Assembly: GCF_902832845.1 (NCBI RefSeq)
Contig: NZ_CADFDB010000018.1
Span: forward strand, 1 to 64,000
DNA: 64,000 nucleotides
Origin: Burkholderia metallica
Lineage (GTDB): Bacteria; Pseudomonadota; Gammaproteobacteria; Burkholderiales; Burkholderiaceae
Direction of reading: 5' to 3'
The notes under the pieces are model-generated. The model was not told the DNA's origin and made no database searches. It worked only from the letters and a program-made list of their open reading frames with translations. Shown here piece after piece: positions 45,872 through 54,182 of the stretch (position 1 is the stretch's first letter; each line of letters begins with the position of its first letter). A program made the translations under genes and the position numbers.

Positions 45872-47245
45872 TCACGCTCCCGACGTGTTGCGCGGGGCGG
45901 CGTAGCGCGCGGGCGCGTTGCCGGCGGTGGCTGCGTCGGGCGTCGCGGCGGGCAGATGGCGCAGGCAGTAGAAGCCGTAGTAGACGATCACGACGAAGCA
46001 CGCGAGCGGCACGACGAACGCGAGCTGCATGTTGCCGCCCGTGTGATCGGAGATCAGCCCCTGGATCAGCGGCACGACCGCGCCGCCGACGATGCTCATC
46101 ACGAGGATCGAGCCGCCGTACTCGGTGTCCTTGCCGAGCCCGTCGATCGTGAGGCCGTAGATCGTCGGCCAGCACGGGCCGAGGAATATGCTCACGCCCA
46201 CGGCCGCATAGACGGCCGTGATGTTGTGCACGCTGATCGTGTACGCGAGCAACGCGATGCACAGGATGCCGTAGACGATCAGCACCTTGGCCGGCCCGAC
46301 GCGCTTCATCACGAGCGTCGCGATCAGCTTGCCGACGAAAAACGCGAAGAACGTCGCGAGCAGGTAGTGCGACGCGCCGCGCTCGGTGAGGCCGCCGATC
46401 TGCATCGCCAGCCGGATCGTGAAGCTCCACACGCCGACCTGCGCGCCGACGTACAGGAACTGCGCGAGAACGCCCGCGACGAAGCGCCGGTTGCCGAACA
46501 GGCGCGCGAGCGTGCCGCGCGCATCGATCCGGTGCGTGGTCGCGCCGGGGCCGTTGCCCTTGCAGGCCGGGTAGGGCGTGAGCGCGAACACGACGAACAC
46601 GGCCGCGAGCACGACGATCAGCCATTTGTACGGTTCGAGCGTGGCCTGGATCATCGCGAGCTGGTGCACGTGCGCGTCGGCCGCCGACATCGCGGCGAGC
46701 TGCGCGTGCGACGCATCGCCTTCCTTGAAGATCAGGAAGCTGCCCATGTACACGCCGGCCATCGCGCCGAACGGATAGAACGTCTGCGAGATGTTCAGCC
46801 GCCGCGTGCTGGCTTCGCGCGGGCCCATCAGCGTCGAATACGAGTTCGATGCGGTTTCGAGGAACGACAGGCCGGCCGCGATCACGAACAGCGCGACGAG
46901 GAACATCCCGTACTTCGCCATCGACGCGGCCGGAAAGAACAGCAGGCAGCCGGTGGTGTAGAGCAGCAGGCCGACGAGGATCGTCGTCTTGTAGCTGAAT
47001 TTCTTCACGACGGTCGCGGCCGGAATCGCGAGGAAGAAGTAGCCGAGATAGAACGCCGACTGCACGAACGCGGATTCGAAGTCGGACAGGAAGAACGACT
47101 TCTTGAACTGCGCGATCAGCACGTCGTTCAGGTTCGCGGCGGTGCCCCACAGCGCGAACAGGCAGCACAGCAGCGTGAACGCGAAGAGCGGCGTGCGGTT
47201 CAGGTAATAGCCGTCGGGGGTATGTTCGATTCGGGCTCGGCCCAT
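45872..47245 (-). CDS. deoP: FucP-type MFS sugar permease, DeoP-like
   Basis: A 457-residue major facilitator protein of the fucose permease type with about 12 membrane segments. LFALWGTAANLNDVLIAQFKK splits here as LFALWGTAANLND and LIAQFKKSFF, both family signatures; SNSYSTLMGP and NISQTFYPFGA are also typical. It likely imports 2-deoxyribose by proton symport. AAGGAGA lies just before ATG 47245. It is followed by deoX and preceded by the kinase with a 41-bp gap. Confidence 0.88.
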   Translation of the reverse strand: MGRARIEHTPDGYYLNRTPLFAFTLLCCLFALWGTAANLNDVLIAQFKKSFFLSDFESAFVQSAFYLGYFFLAIPAATVVKKFSYKTTILVGLLLYTTGCLLFFPAASMAKYGMFLVALFVIAAGLSFLETASNSYSTLMGPREASTRRLNISQTFYPFGAMAGVYMGSFLIFKEGDASHAQLAAMSAADAHVHQLAMIQATLEPYKWLIVVLAAVFVVFALTPYPACKGNGPGATTHRIDARGTLARLFGNRRFVAGVLAQFLYVGAQVGVWSFTIRLAMQIGGLTERGASHYLLATFFAFFVGKLIATLVMKRVGPAKVLIVYGILCIALLAYTISVHNITAVYAAVGVSIFLGPCWPTIYGLTIDGLGKDTEYGGSILVMSIVGGAVVPLIQGLISDHTGGNMQLAFVVPLACFVVIVYYGFYCLRHLPAATPDAATAGNAPARYAAPRNTSGA

Positions 47246-47286
47246 GGGTGTCTCCTTCCCGGTTGTCTCGTCGATGAAGGCGCCGG

Positions 47287-48213
47287 TCAGATGCCGGCGT
47301 CGCGGAGGAAGCGTTCGAACGTCGCGGTGTCGGCGTACGACTTCTGCGTGCCGAGGCCCGTGACGGAATGCGCGGCGTACGCGGACGCGTAGCGCATCGC
47401 GTCGAGCGCGTCGCGCGACGCGGCGTAGCAGCGCGCGAAGCAGCCGATATACGCATCGCCGGCGCCCGTCGTGTCGCGCGCGTCGACCGGCACGCCCGGC
47501 ACGTGCCGCACGCCGTCGCGCGAGACCAGCAGCGAACCGTTGCTGCCGAGCGTGACGAGCACGTGCTTGAGGCCGCGCGCGATCAGCGCTTCGGCGGCCA
47601 GCGCGGCGCTTTCGCGGGAATCGACCGGCATGCCCGACACGATCGCGAGCTCGGTTTCGTTCGGCACGAAGAATTCGACGGTGCGGATCCGCTCGAAATC
47701 GAGATCGGCCACCGCGGGTGCGGGGTTCAGCAGCACGGGAATGCCGTGCCGCGCGCCGAATTCGATCGCGTGATAGACGGTGTCGAGCTCGATCTCGAGC
47801 TGCAGCACGATCAGCGCGCATTCGGCGAGTTGCGGCGCGGCCGCGTAGATGTCGGCCGGGTTCAGGTGGCGGTTCGCGCCCTTGACGATCAGGATGCTGT
47901 TGCTCGAATCGGGTTCGACGAAGATCGGCGCGACGCCGCTGGGTACGCCGGCGATCTTGCGCACGTGGGTGGTGTCGATCCCTTCGCGCTCGAAGTTGCG
48001 GATCGTGTTGTCGGCGAAGACGTCGTCGCCGACTTTCGTGACCATCACGACGCGCGCGCCGAGGCGGGCGGCCGCGACGGCCTGGTTCGCGCCCTTGCCG
48101 CCGCAGCCGAGCTCGAAGTTCGGTGCCTCGAGCGTTTCACCGCGGGCGGGCATGCGCGCGACATAGGTCACGAGGTCGACCATGTTGCTGCCGATGACGG
48201 CGATCGTCTCCAT
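47287..48213 (-). CDS. deoK: PfkB-family sugar kinase, deoxyribokinase-like
   Basis: A 308-residue ribokinase-type enzyme. The first PfkB signature is GGKGANQAVAAARLG near residues 38-52; the second is DTTGAGDAYIG with catalytic D253. By sequence alone it could be a ribokinase, but the company of deoC, a FucP-type permease, DUF4432 and a DeoR repressor fits deoxyribokinase, making deoxyribose 5-phosphate for DeoC. It is the first gene of the operon, and an operator-like palindrome lies about 57 bp upstream. Confidence 0.85.
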   Translation of the reverse strand: METIAVIGSNMVDLVTYVARMPARGETLEAPNFELGCGGKGANQAVAAARLGARVVMVTKVGDDVFADNTIRNFEREGIDTTHVRKIAGVPSGVAPIFVEPDSSNSILIVKGANRHLNPADIYAAAPQLAECALIVLQLEIELDTVYHAIEFGARHGIPVLLNPAPAVADLDFERIRTVEFFVPNETELAIVSGMPVDSRESAALAAEALIARGLKHVLVTLGSNGSLLVSRDGVRHVPGVPVDARDTTGAGDAYIGCFARCYAASRDALDAMRYASAYAAHSVTGLGTQKSYADTATFERFLRDAGI

Positions 48214-48774
48214 CTGTGTCTCTTCCTTGGTATGGGGTGCGCCGCGTGCGGTCGGCGGCGGTCTGCAAGATGTGATAATAGAATCACATTACATGTGAAA
48301 ATGCAATCATATGATGTTGGTGGGGTTACTTTGGGCGGGAATGGGGGTGCGTCAGCCGGGGATAAGCGACGGATGCCGACGCACAAAAAGGTCGTACTTA
48401 CGAGAAGGGGGCGGGCTGAAACGCGCAAAAAAGACTGCACCTCGCATTTCACGATGTGACAAATGGAAGCAACTGATTGATATCAATGAGGCAAGTCGCT
48501 CGTGAAAGGGGCATGGCGTGCGCGGAACGCGGGATCGAAAAAATTGGGTGAGTGCGCAACAATATGCCCCTCGTCCCAAGGCCGGCGGCGCGACTTTAAT
48601 GCTTGTTTTCCAGGGTGGGGGAGGCTTTCGACATTAGCCGTGGTGGACGCCTATGTCGCGCTTCAACACCATCGTCTGGAACTCGGCGCACCTCCTGGAA
48701 ACATCTTGCCGACGGCCTGACGCTGCTCAGTTCCGCAGCTTGACCATGGCCGCCCCGCATTTGCGGAAGGAGCC
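48214..48774. other. 561-bp intergenic region between deoK and the AidA-like gene
   Basis: Besides the operator-like site near deoK, no convincing gene is seen. A further TCACGATGTGA short palindrome is at 48449-48459. A 72-codon frame at 48502-48720 has mixed composition and no recognisable domain, so it is not called. Because deoK reads away to the left and the AidA-like gene ends here, the region holds the deoK promoter and the 3' end of the aidA operon. Confidence 0.6.
48270..48301. promoter_or_regulatory. operator candidate upstream of deoK
   Basis: ATGTGAT (48270-48276) and ATCACAT (48283-48289) are a perfect inverted repeat with a 6-base centre. Directly next to it, ATGTGAAAA (48293-48301) repeats the nine bases found in the deoC-deoQ gap. 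I infer that the DeoQ-like repressor binds both regions. Confidence 0.55.
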
Positions 48775-49290
48775 TTACTGGACGCCGACGATCTCGATCG
48801 TCGTTTCCCAGCGGAAGTAGCCCGATACGGTACCGTCGCGATCGAGCACGGCGAAATCCGCCGTACAGGTGGTAGTGCCCGGGGCCAGCACTTCACTGCG
48901 CCAGAAATGGTCTTTCATCGGCTGGCACGACGGATGAAGCAGGTCGTCGCCGTCCGGCACCGGCGTGGCGGCGTCACGGACATTCGCGTCGATCGGCGCG
49001 ACGATCCCGGCGTCTTTCAACGCGAACCGGATGAACAGCACGGTCACCTCGGCGCGCAGCGCGAGCGCGGTTTCGCGCAGGTGAAGCTGGTCGCCCGGCG
49101 ACAGGCCGGCAAAGAGCCGGTTGTCGTTGTGGCCGACCTGCCCCGCGTCGCCGGGGCTCAACACGTAGATGTGTCGGCCGTCGATCGCGGTCGGCGCGTC
49201 GGCATCCCGGCTCGCATCGGGGTAGGCCGACAGCAGCGTGACGGCGTCGACGATCGCGAGTACATCGTAACGAAGACCAGACATGAACAC
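48775..49290 (-). CDS. AidA/PixA family protein (downstream paralogue)
   Basis: A 171-residue cytoplasmic-looking protein of the inclusion-body PixA/AidA family. Family features are the N-terminal DVLAIVDAVTLL, GRHIYVLSPGDAG, the LRETALALRAEVTVLFIRF block and the end GYFRWETTIEI. In Burkholderia cenocepacia two such genes are adjacent and controlled by CepR; this is the second gene here, 59 bp after the first. The biochemical role is unknown. MSGLRYD two codons later is an alternative start. Confidence 0.85.
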   Translation of the reverse strand: MFMSGLRYDVLAIVDAVTLLSAYPDASRDADAPTAIDGRHIYVLSPGDAGQVGHNDNRLFAGLSPGDQLHLRETALALRAEVTVLFIRFALKDAGIVAPIDANVRDAATPVPDGDDLLHPSCQPMKDHFWRSEVLAPGTTTCTADFAVLDRDGTVSGYFRWETTIEIVGVQ

Positions 49291-49349
49291 GCCCTCCGCA
49301 ACAGGGGGGCGGCACGGACGGCCGTCGCGCGGCCGCCCGCGTGCCGCGA

Positions 49350-49853
49350 TCAGTTATGGATCGAGATGAACGGATCCCACGAGAAACAGCCCTGGCTCTT
49401 GCAGTTGCGATCGATGATCTGGAACAGGAAGTGGTAGGTCACCCGGCCGACCTTCAGGCATTCCGACGACCAGTAGTAGTTCGCGACCTTCTGGCACGTC
49501 GGCACTTCGGGATTGCTCGTGTTCGGCACCGGGATCGACGCTTCCGCGACCCGTGGCGTCGGCGTCGAGATCAGATCGTTGCCGACGTTGCCGATGAACT
49601 TGTAGAACACCACCTGGTTCTCGAAGCCCAGCGACAGGCTCGTTTCGCGCCAGCGGATCAGGTCGCCGACCTGCGCTTTCAGGTCGAGCTCGCCACCCGC
49701 CTGTCCGGAGATGACGTTGTCCTGATTGGTCACCATATAGACATAGTGCCAGTCGATCAGCGTCGGCGCGGCCGGATTCTTGCTGGGATTCGGATATTTT
49801 TTGAGAATGGTTTCGGTATCGAACGAAACGAGCACATCGGTTACGCGTGACAT
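49350..49853 (-). CDS. aidA: AidA-like PixA-family protein
   Basis: A 167-residue protein beginning MSRVTDVLVSFDTETILKK. HYVYMVTNQDN, IRWRETSLSLGFENQVVFYKF and the C-terminal QGCFSWDPFISI are family hallmarks. AidA is a quorum-sensing-controlled protein linked to nematode killing and stationary-phase behaviour in B. cenocepacia. TAAAACGGGAGC provides a ribosome site. A lux/cep-type box lies about 150 bp upstream. The two genes probably form one operon. Confidence 0.88.
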   Translation of the reverse strand: MSRVTDVLVSFDTETILKKYPNPSKNPAAPTLIDWHYVYMVTNQDNVISGQAGGELDLKAQVGDLIRWRETSLSLGFENQVVFYKFIGNVGNDLISTPTPRVAEASIPVPNTSNPEVPTCQKVANYYWSSECLKVGRVTYHFLFQIIDRNCKSQGCFSWDPFISIHN

Positions 49854-50003
49854 AAAAGCTCCCGTTTTAAGTAATGGGATACATCGTTGCGTGAATTGCG
49901 TTGTGCGGCCGCCATCGCCTTATTCCGCAAGGATTTGTGGTGGTATCGATCCACGCGGCAGCGACGGCGAATGCAGATTACCCCGTTTGGTTAATTGTGG
50001 AAG

Positions 50004-50019
50004 CTGCCAAAGTAAACAG
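50004..50019. promoter_or_regulatory. lux/cep-box candidate upstream of aidA
   Basis: CTG-N10-CAG (50004-50019), extended to GCTGCCAAAGTAAACAGGG, is the arrangement bound by CepR-type acyl-homoserine-lactone regulators. It lies 151 bp upstream of the aidA start, in a locally AT-rich segment, which fits quorum control of the pair. Confidence 0.6.
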
Positions 50020-50214
50020 GGTGGTTAAAATGGTTTATAAGGATAATGTTGAAATATGAATCAATTTAATCGATGAATAACAAAAATAGGTGGGCATTGA
50101 ATATGACAATTAATTGGTCCATTGTTTTTAGGCGCGAGAAAGGGGGCGGATGAGACCCTGCTCCCCGCGTTCAGTACGGTGACGGGGTAGAGTCCCTTCC
50201 ACAGAGGAACGGCA

Positions 50215-50336
50215 CTGAAAAAGTGATTCATCGAAGAACAAATCATCGGCATCTTGAAGGCCAGCCGAAGCTGGCATGAAGCCGGCGGAGCTGTGCCGCA
50301 AGCACTGCATCTCGGAAGCGGCCGTCTCCGAAGCAA
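50215..50336 (+). pseudogene. relic of an IS3-family transposase OrfA
   Basis: Reading through one stop and one frameshift gives KK*FIEEQIIGILKA and then MKPAELCRKHCISEAAV, the well-known N-terminal helix-turn-helix of IS3-family OrfA proteins. No inverted repeats or OrfB are seen, so only a short piece remains. It lies between the quorum-regulated aidA pair and the hemerythrin gene. The rest of 50061-50514 shows no gene. Confidence 0.75.
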
Positions 50337-50514
50337 TTCGAGTGTCACGTCGTACTCGGCGATGCACGGTTCCCCGTCGTTGATTGCGCGTCGAGTGCCG
50401 AAGGTCGCACGGGTATGCACTAGTGCATTTGCAACTGTCGCGACGCGCGCAGGTTTGTGACCATGTCGGAGCCACGGCGCACTGCGCCGGATGCCGTCCA
50501 CCCGGGAGCCCCGC

Positions 50515-50970
50515 ATGTCCGAAACGATCTTCGATGCCCTGCGCGAAAGCCACGAGATCCAGCGCGCATTGATGCGCCGACTGTTGCGGTCGAGGCCGGA
50601 CCCGGATCGGGGCATCCTGTTCGAACAGCTGCGCATCGAGCTTGGCGCGCACGCGGCCGCCGAGGAGCGCTTTCTGTACGCTCCGATCCTGATGGACGAC
50701 CGCGGGCTTCATCCGTCGCGCGATGCGCTTGCCGATCATCACCGGATGGACGAGATCGTCGACAACCTGCGCGGCCGCGACGCCAACTCGCGCGGCTGGC
50801 TGGCGACTGCCCGGAAACTGTCCAAAGAATTGCACGATCATCTGAAGGAAGAGGAGAAGATCTTCTTTCAGATATCCGGAAAGATCCTGCGCGATACGGA
50901 GAAGTCGACGCTCGCGAAGCGATACCGGAACGACTATCTGCGCATGCACGCGCGGCTGGAGAGCGAATAG
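50515..50970 (+). CDS. hemerythrin/HHE-domain protein
   Basis: A 151-residue four-helix protein with the HHE iron-ligand pattern: SHEIQ near residue 13, LGAHAAAEERFLYAP near 45, DHHRMDEIV near 75 and HDHLKEEEKIFF near 110. Such proteins hold a di-iron centre and are linked to nitrosative or oxidative stress. ATG 50515 is supported by CGGGAG eight bases upstream; an in-frame ATG at 50491 lacks one. Confidence 0.9.
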   Translation: MSETIFDALRESHEIQRALMRRLLRSRPDPDRGILFEQLRIELGAHAAAEERFLYAPILMDDRGLHPSRDALADHHRMDEIVDNLRGRDANSRGWLATARKLSKELHDHLKEEEKIFFQISGKILRDTEKSTLAKRYRNDYLRMHARLESE

Positions 50971-51007
50971 CGGACGGCGACGTCCTCCTCTACCCGGACG
51001 GCACATC

Positions 51008-52132
51008 ATGAAAACCTTCCACTGCGGCCAATGCTCGCAACTGGTGTTCTTCGAGAACGTGAAGTGCGAGCGCTGCGATGCACTGCTCGGCTATCTGCCG
51101 GACGTCGGCGAAGTCGGCGCGTTCGAGCCCGCGGGCGACGGAACATGGCGCAGCCTGCACGCGGCCGCGCTCGGGAAACGCTATCGGCAATGCGCGAACT
51201 ACGCGATCGAGCACGTTTGCAACTGGATGATTCCGGCGGAAAGCAACGACACGCTGTGCCGCGCATGCGTGCTCACCGAGACGATCCCCGACCTGTCGTC
51301 TCCCGGCAACCGGCTGCTGTGGTTCCGGCTCGAGGCTGCGAAGCGACGGCTGCTGTATACGCTTTTGGTGCTGGGCTTGCCGGTGGAATCGCGCGCGCAG
51401 CAACCGGGACACGGGATGAGCTTCGCATTCAAGGCGTCGACGGAGAATGAGCCCGTCATGACCGGCCATGCGAACGGCCTCATCACGGTGAACCTCGACG
51501 AAGCAGACGACGCGAAGCGCGAGCGGATCCGCGCGGACATGCGCGAGCCCTATCGCACGTTGCTCGGCCATTTTCGGCATGAAATCGGCCACTACTACTT
51601 CGACCGCCTCGTGAGCGGCAGCCGCTGGATCGACTCGTTTCGTGCCTGTTTCGGCGACGAGCGCGCCGATTACCAAGCGGCGCTCGATGCACACTATGCC
51701 AACGGCGAACCTGCGGGCTGGGAGAACGCGTACGTCAGCGGGTACGCGACGATGCACCCGTGGGAAGACTGGGCGGAGACGTGGGCGCACTACCTGCATA
51801 TCGTCGATACGCTCGATACCGCGACCGCGTGCGGGCTCGTGCTTGCCCCCGACGACACGAGCCTGCCGACGCTCGCCGACCAGACGTCCGTCGACGAAGC
51901 GAGCTTCGGCAACCTGATGCGGCGCTGGTTCCCGCTGACCTACGCGCTGAACAGCCTGAACCGCAGCATGGGGACGCCGGATGCCTATCCGTTCGTGCTG
52001 GCGCCTGCCGTCGTCGCGAAACTGCGCTTCGTGCACGATGTCGTGGCCGCATCGGGCGCCGCGACGGCGGGCAAGCCGTCGCTCGTCGCGTATGCGGCGG
52101 GGAGCGGGGCGGAGCCTGACAGCGTGACGTAG
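51008..52132 (+). CDS. zinc-ribbon putative zinc-binding metallopeptidase
   Basis: A 374-residue soluble protein. A rubredoxin-like zinc ribbon is formed by C6, C9, C20 and C23. The catalytic motif HEIGH (H191, E192, H195) lies in FRHEIGHYYFDRL, and a WEDWAETWAHYLHI helix follows. This layout is that of the putative zinc-binding metallopeptidase family (DUF2248-like). It lacks a signal peptide. It starts 37 bp after the hemerythrin gene on the same strand. Substrate unknown. Confidence 0.85.
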   Translation: MKTFHCGQCSQLVFFENVKCERCDALLGYLPDVGEVGAFEPAGDGTWRSLHAAALGKRYRQCANYAIEHVCNWMIPAESNDTLCRACVLTETIPDLSSPGNRLLWFRLEAAKRRLLYTLLVLGLPVESRAQQPGHGMSFAFKASTENEPVMTGHANGLITVNLDEADDAKRERIRADMREPYRTLLGHFRHEIGHYYFDRLVSGSRWIDSFRACFGDERADYQAALDAHYANGEPAGWENAYVSGYATMHPWEDWAETWAHYLHIVDTLDTATACGLVLAPDDTSLPTLADQTSVDEASFGNLMRRWFPLTYALNSLNRSMGTPDAYPFVLAPAVVAKLRFVHDVVAASGAATAGKPSLVAYAAGSGAEPDSVT

Positions 52133-52283
52133 ACGTCCGGCCCTGGCGACTACCGGCACGGTTCGAACACAGGCACGCGGCATGCGCGTGATGCATGTCG
52201 CCAATGTTTGATGCAAACGACGCGTGCGCTTTCACGCAGGATGGGCCTGCGCGGGCGTCCCGCTTTTCCAAGGAGAATTCCCT

Positions 52284-52505
52284 ATGAAATTCCTTTCGAT
52301 CGCAGTGGTGTGTGTCGCGTTGTCGGCTGCTTCCATGTCGGCTCAGGCGGCTGGATGCCTGAAGGGCGCGGCGGTGGGTGGGGTGGCCGGGCACGTCGCC
52401 GGCCATCATGGCGCGGTCGGTGCGGCGGCGGGATGTGCGATCGGCCATCACCATGCGGCGAAGAAGGCGAAAGAGGCGAGCGCGGCGGCTGCGGCGTCTC
52501 AGTGA
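52284..52505 (+). CDS. small exported glycine/alanine-rich protein
   Basis: A 73-residue protein with a clear signal peptide (MKFLSIAVVCVALSAASMSAQA, cut after AQA near residue 22). The mature part has a glycine-zipper-like stretch (GAAVGGVAGHVAGHHGAVG) and a His pair, then a charged Lys/Ala tail. CAAGGAGAA gives a strong ribosome site. It may sit in the envelope; no function is assigned. Confidence 0.75.
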   Translation: MKFLSIAVVCVALSAASMSAQAAGCLKGAAVGGVAGHVAGHHGAVGAAAGCAIGHHHAAKKAKEASAAAAASQ

Positions 52506-52948
52506 CGCGACGGGACGAGCGGCCGCAACCAGCGGCCGCTCGTCCGTTCCCGCCGGACGGCCGTCGCGGCAAGCCGGATGGTGCCCCGCGGCCACTCCGT
52601 CGAACGGCGCGAGATCGGCGCCGAATAGGCGGCGTCAGGTGCGACCCGCGTGCCGAGCGCGAACGACTCGGCCGCCTGCTGGCAGCCGTCAAGCATGACG
52701 ACGAGCGGGCCATGGCGCGGCGCGCCGCGCGGACGATACAGCGAGCAGGTGACGTGATTGACGAAACGGCCGGGTGCCGGCAGCGACGAGAAAAACGAGC
52801 AGGCCCATACGCCGTCATTGGACAGCGCGGGCCGCTTGCGGGAGGCGGGCTTCGTACGCGGCGTCGCCGTGCGTCGCACGGCCTTTCTCTTGAGCGGCGA
52901 AGTGAACGGATTCGATCCCGGCCAGAGACTCACCGGTTGTCGCGGCAA
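52499..52948 (-). pseudogene. truncated PHB-depolymerase/esterase gene
   Basis: The frame gives FVNHVTCSLYRPRG, then LVVMLDGCQQAAESFALGTRV, the oxyanion-hole region of PHB-depolymerase-family esterases (normally LVVMLHGC). Similarity ends near 52642, long before the catalytic Ser, Asp and His would appear, and the H of HGC is replaced by D. The remaining 48 codons are unrelated. It is therefore a broken 5' fragment. Confidence 0.7.
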
Positions 52949-53009
52949 GATCAGTAAGCGGCATGCGACGTCGCATGCCGAATGGTGACGAAAAAAGTGC
53001 GGCCGACCG

Positions 53010-53264
53010 TCAGACCGCGCGATTGAACAGCCGAATCACGAACAGCAGGATCACGGCGCCGATGACGGCGATGATGATCGAGCCGAGAATGCCACCGAAG
53101 CCGATGCCGAGCAATCCGGCGAGCCAGCCGCCGATCACCGCGCCGACGATGCCGACCACGATGTCGATCAGCAAGCCGAACCCTCCACCCTTGACGAGCA
53201 CGCCAGCGAGCCAGCCGGCGATTGCGCCGATGATCAGCCATACGATCAAACCATGTACGTCCAT
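53010..53264 (-). CDS. GlsB/YeaQ/YmgE-type stress membrane protein
   Basis: An 84-residue protein of three membrane segments rich in glycine (IVWLIIGAIAGWLAGVL, VVGIVGAVIGGWLAGLLG, ILGSIIIAVIGAVILLFVI). This matches the transglycosylase-associated/GlsB family induced by envelope or general stress. AAGGAAAC lies before ATG 53264. The 183-bp region upstream shows no gene. Confidence 0.9.
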   Translation of the reverse strand: MDVHGLIVWLIIGAIAGWLAGVLVKGGGFGLLIDIVVGIVGAVIGGWLAGLLGIGFGGILGSIIIAVIGAVILLFVIRLFNRAV

Positions 53265-53447
53265 GATGTTTCCTTATCCTTAGGATTTACGACAGATTCG
53301 TGAAACGGGATCTGCCCGGCGGTCCGCGCAATACAGGACAAAACGCGGAACGGAATCGCTTCTTTTTGCACTACCCGGCGAAGCCGTGCCGCACGACTGA
53401 AATGGCCTGAAGCAATCGGGCCGGCATGCGCTCGGGTCCGCACCGGT

Positions 53448-53759
53448 CTACTTCTGCATGATGTCCCGCGTCATTCGCCCGATTAACGTGACCAGTCCGG
53501 TGCGAACGGCCGTCGTCACAAGCCGCCGCGGCCCGAGGATCACGAGACAGGCCAGCGCCACTGCGACGGCTGCGCCGGTCGATCCGCCGAGGGTCGGCAG
53601 TTTCATCGCCGGATATACCGCGATATCGCCGGGACGGGCCCGCCGTGTCATTTCGACGACGTGGTTCGACGCGGACAATTCGGCACGGGTCGCTGCCATG
53701 CGGGCCAGCAGTACGCGCCGCCTCGATTCCGGCGAACCGTCGGGGATTCGGCTTTTCAT
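53448..53759 (-). CDS. YqjK-like small membrane-associated protein
   Basis: A 103-residue protein with an Arg-rich helix at the N-terminus (SRRRVLLARMAATRAEL) and one hydrophobic segment near residues 60-78 (GAAVAVALACLVILG). It starts with an ATGA overlap at the end of the YqjE-like gene. Position and composition match YqjK in the yqjD-yqjE-yqjK arrangement; sequence alone is weak evidence. Confidence 0.6.
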   Translation of the reverse strand: MKSRIPDGSPESRRRVLLARMAATRAELSASNHVVEMTRRARPGDIAVYPAMKLPTLGGSTGAAVAVALACLVILGPRRLVTTAVRTGLVTLIGRMTRDIMQK

Positions 53760-54130
53760 CACAGGCTCTCTTTGATGGTCTGGATGTCGCGCTGCAATTC
53801 GTCGGTCAGGACGGAAAACGTGCCGCGCTCGGCACGCATGCGCACCGCCGCGAAGGAGGCGATCGACACGCACACCCAGAACCCGGCGACGATCCATGAC
53901 GTCTCGATCAGGTACGGCGTTCGTGCGGCGCTGACGATCGCCGCCACGCACACGAAAGCCAGCCCGAACGTTACGCTCAGGCCGAGCAGTGCGTACAGCA
54001 TCAGATCGCGCAAGAAGTACTTCCTGGCGAGATCGAATTCGATTGCCGCGAGACCCGCGTAATCGGTCAGGCGCGCGACCGAGAATTGCGCGACATCCTG
54101 CCATTTCCTGATTCTTGAAAGCAAAACCAT
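53759..54130 (-). CDS. YqjE-like phage-holin-3_6 family membrane protein
   Basis: A 123-residue protein with two adjacent membrane segments near residues 45-65 and 75-95 and a soluble helix on each side, as in YqjE. ATG 54130 is chosen because GGAG lies seven bases upstream. It is part of a three-gene leftward operon with the CsbD-like gene and the YqjK-like gene. Confidence 0.78.
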   Translation of the reverse strand: MVLLSRIRKWQDVAQFSVARLTDYAGLAAIEFDLARKYFLRDLMLYALLGLSVTFGLAFVCVAAIVSAARTPYLIETSWIVAGFWVCVSIASFAAVRMRAERGTFSVLTDELQRDIQTIKESL

Positions 54131-54182
54131 GACATGCTCCGATGATGACCTCAATGCATGCCGTCGGGCTCGCGACAGCCGA

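Noticed and set aside
48271-48288. CRP site upstream of deoK (TGTGA and TCACA)
   Set aside because: The half-sites are eight bases apart rather than six, and the motif shared with the deoC region points to the local DeoR-type repressor.
48502-48720. A 72-codon frame between deoK and the AidA pair
   Set aside because: No ribosome site, no similarity that I recognise, and mixed composition.
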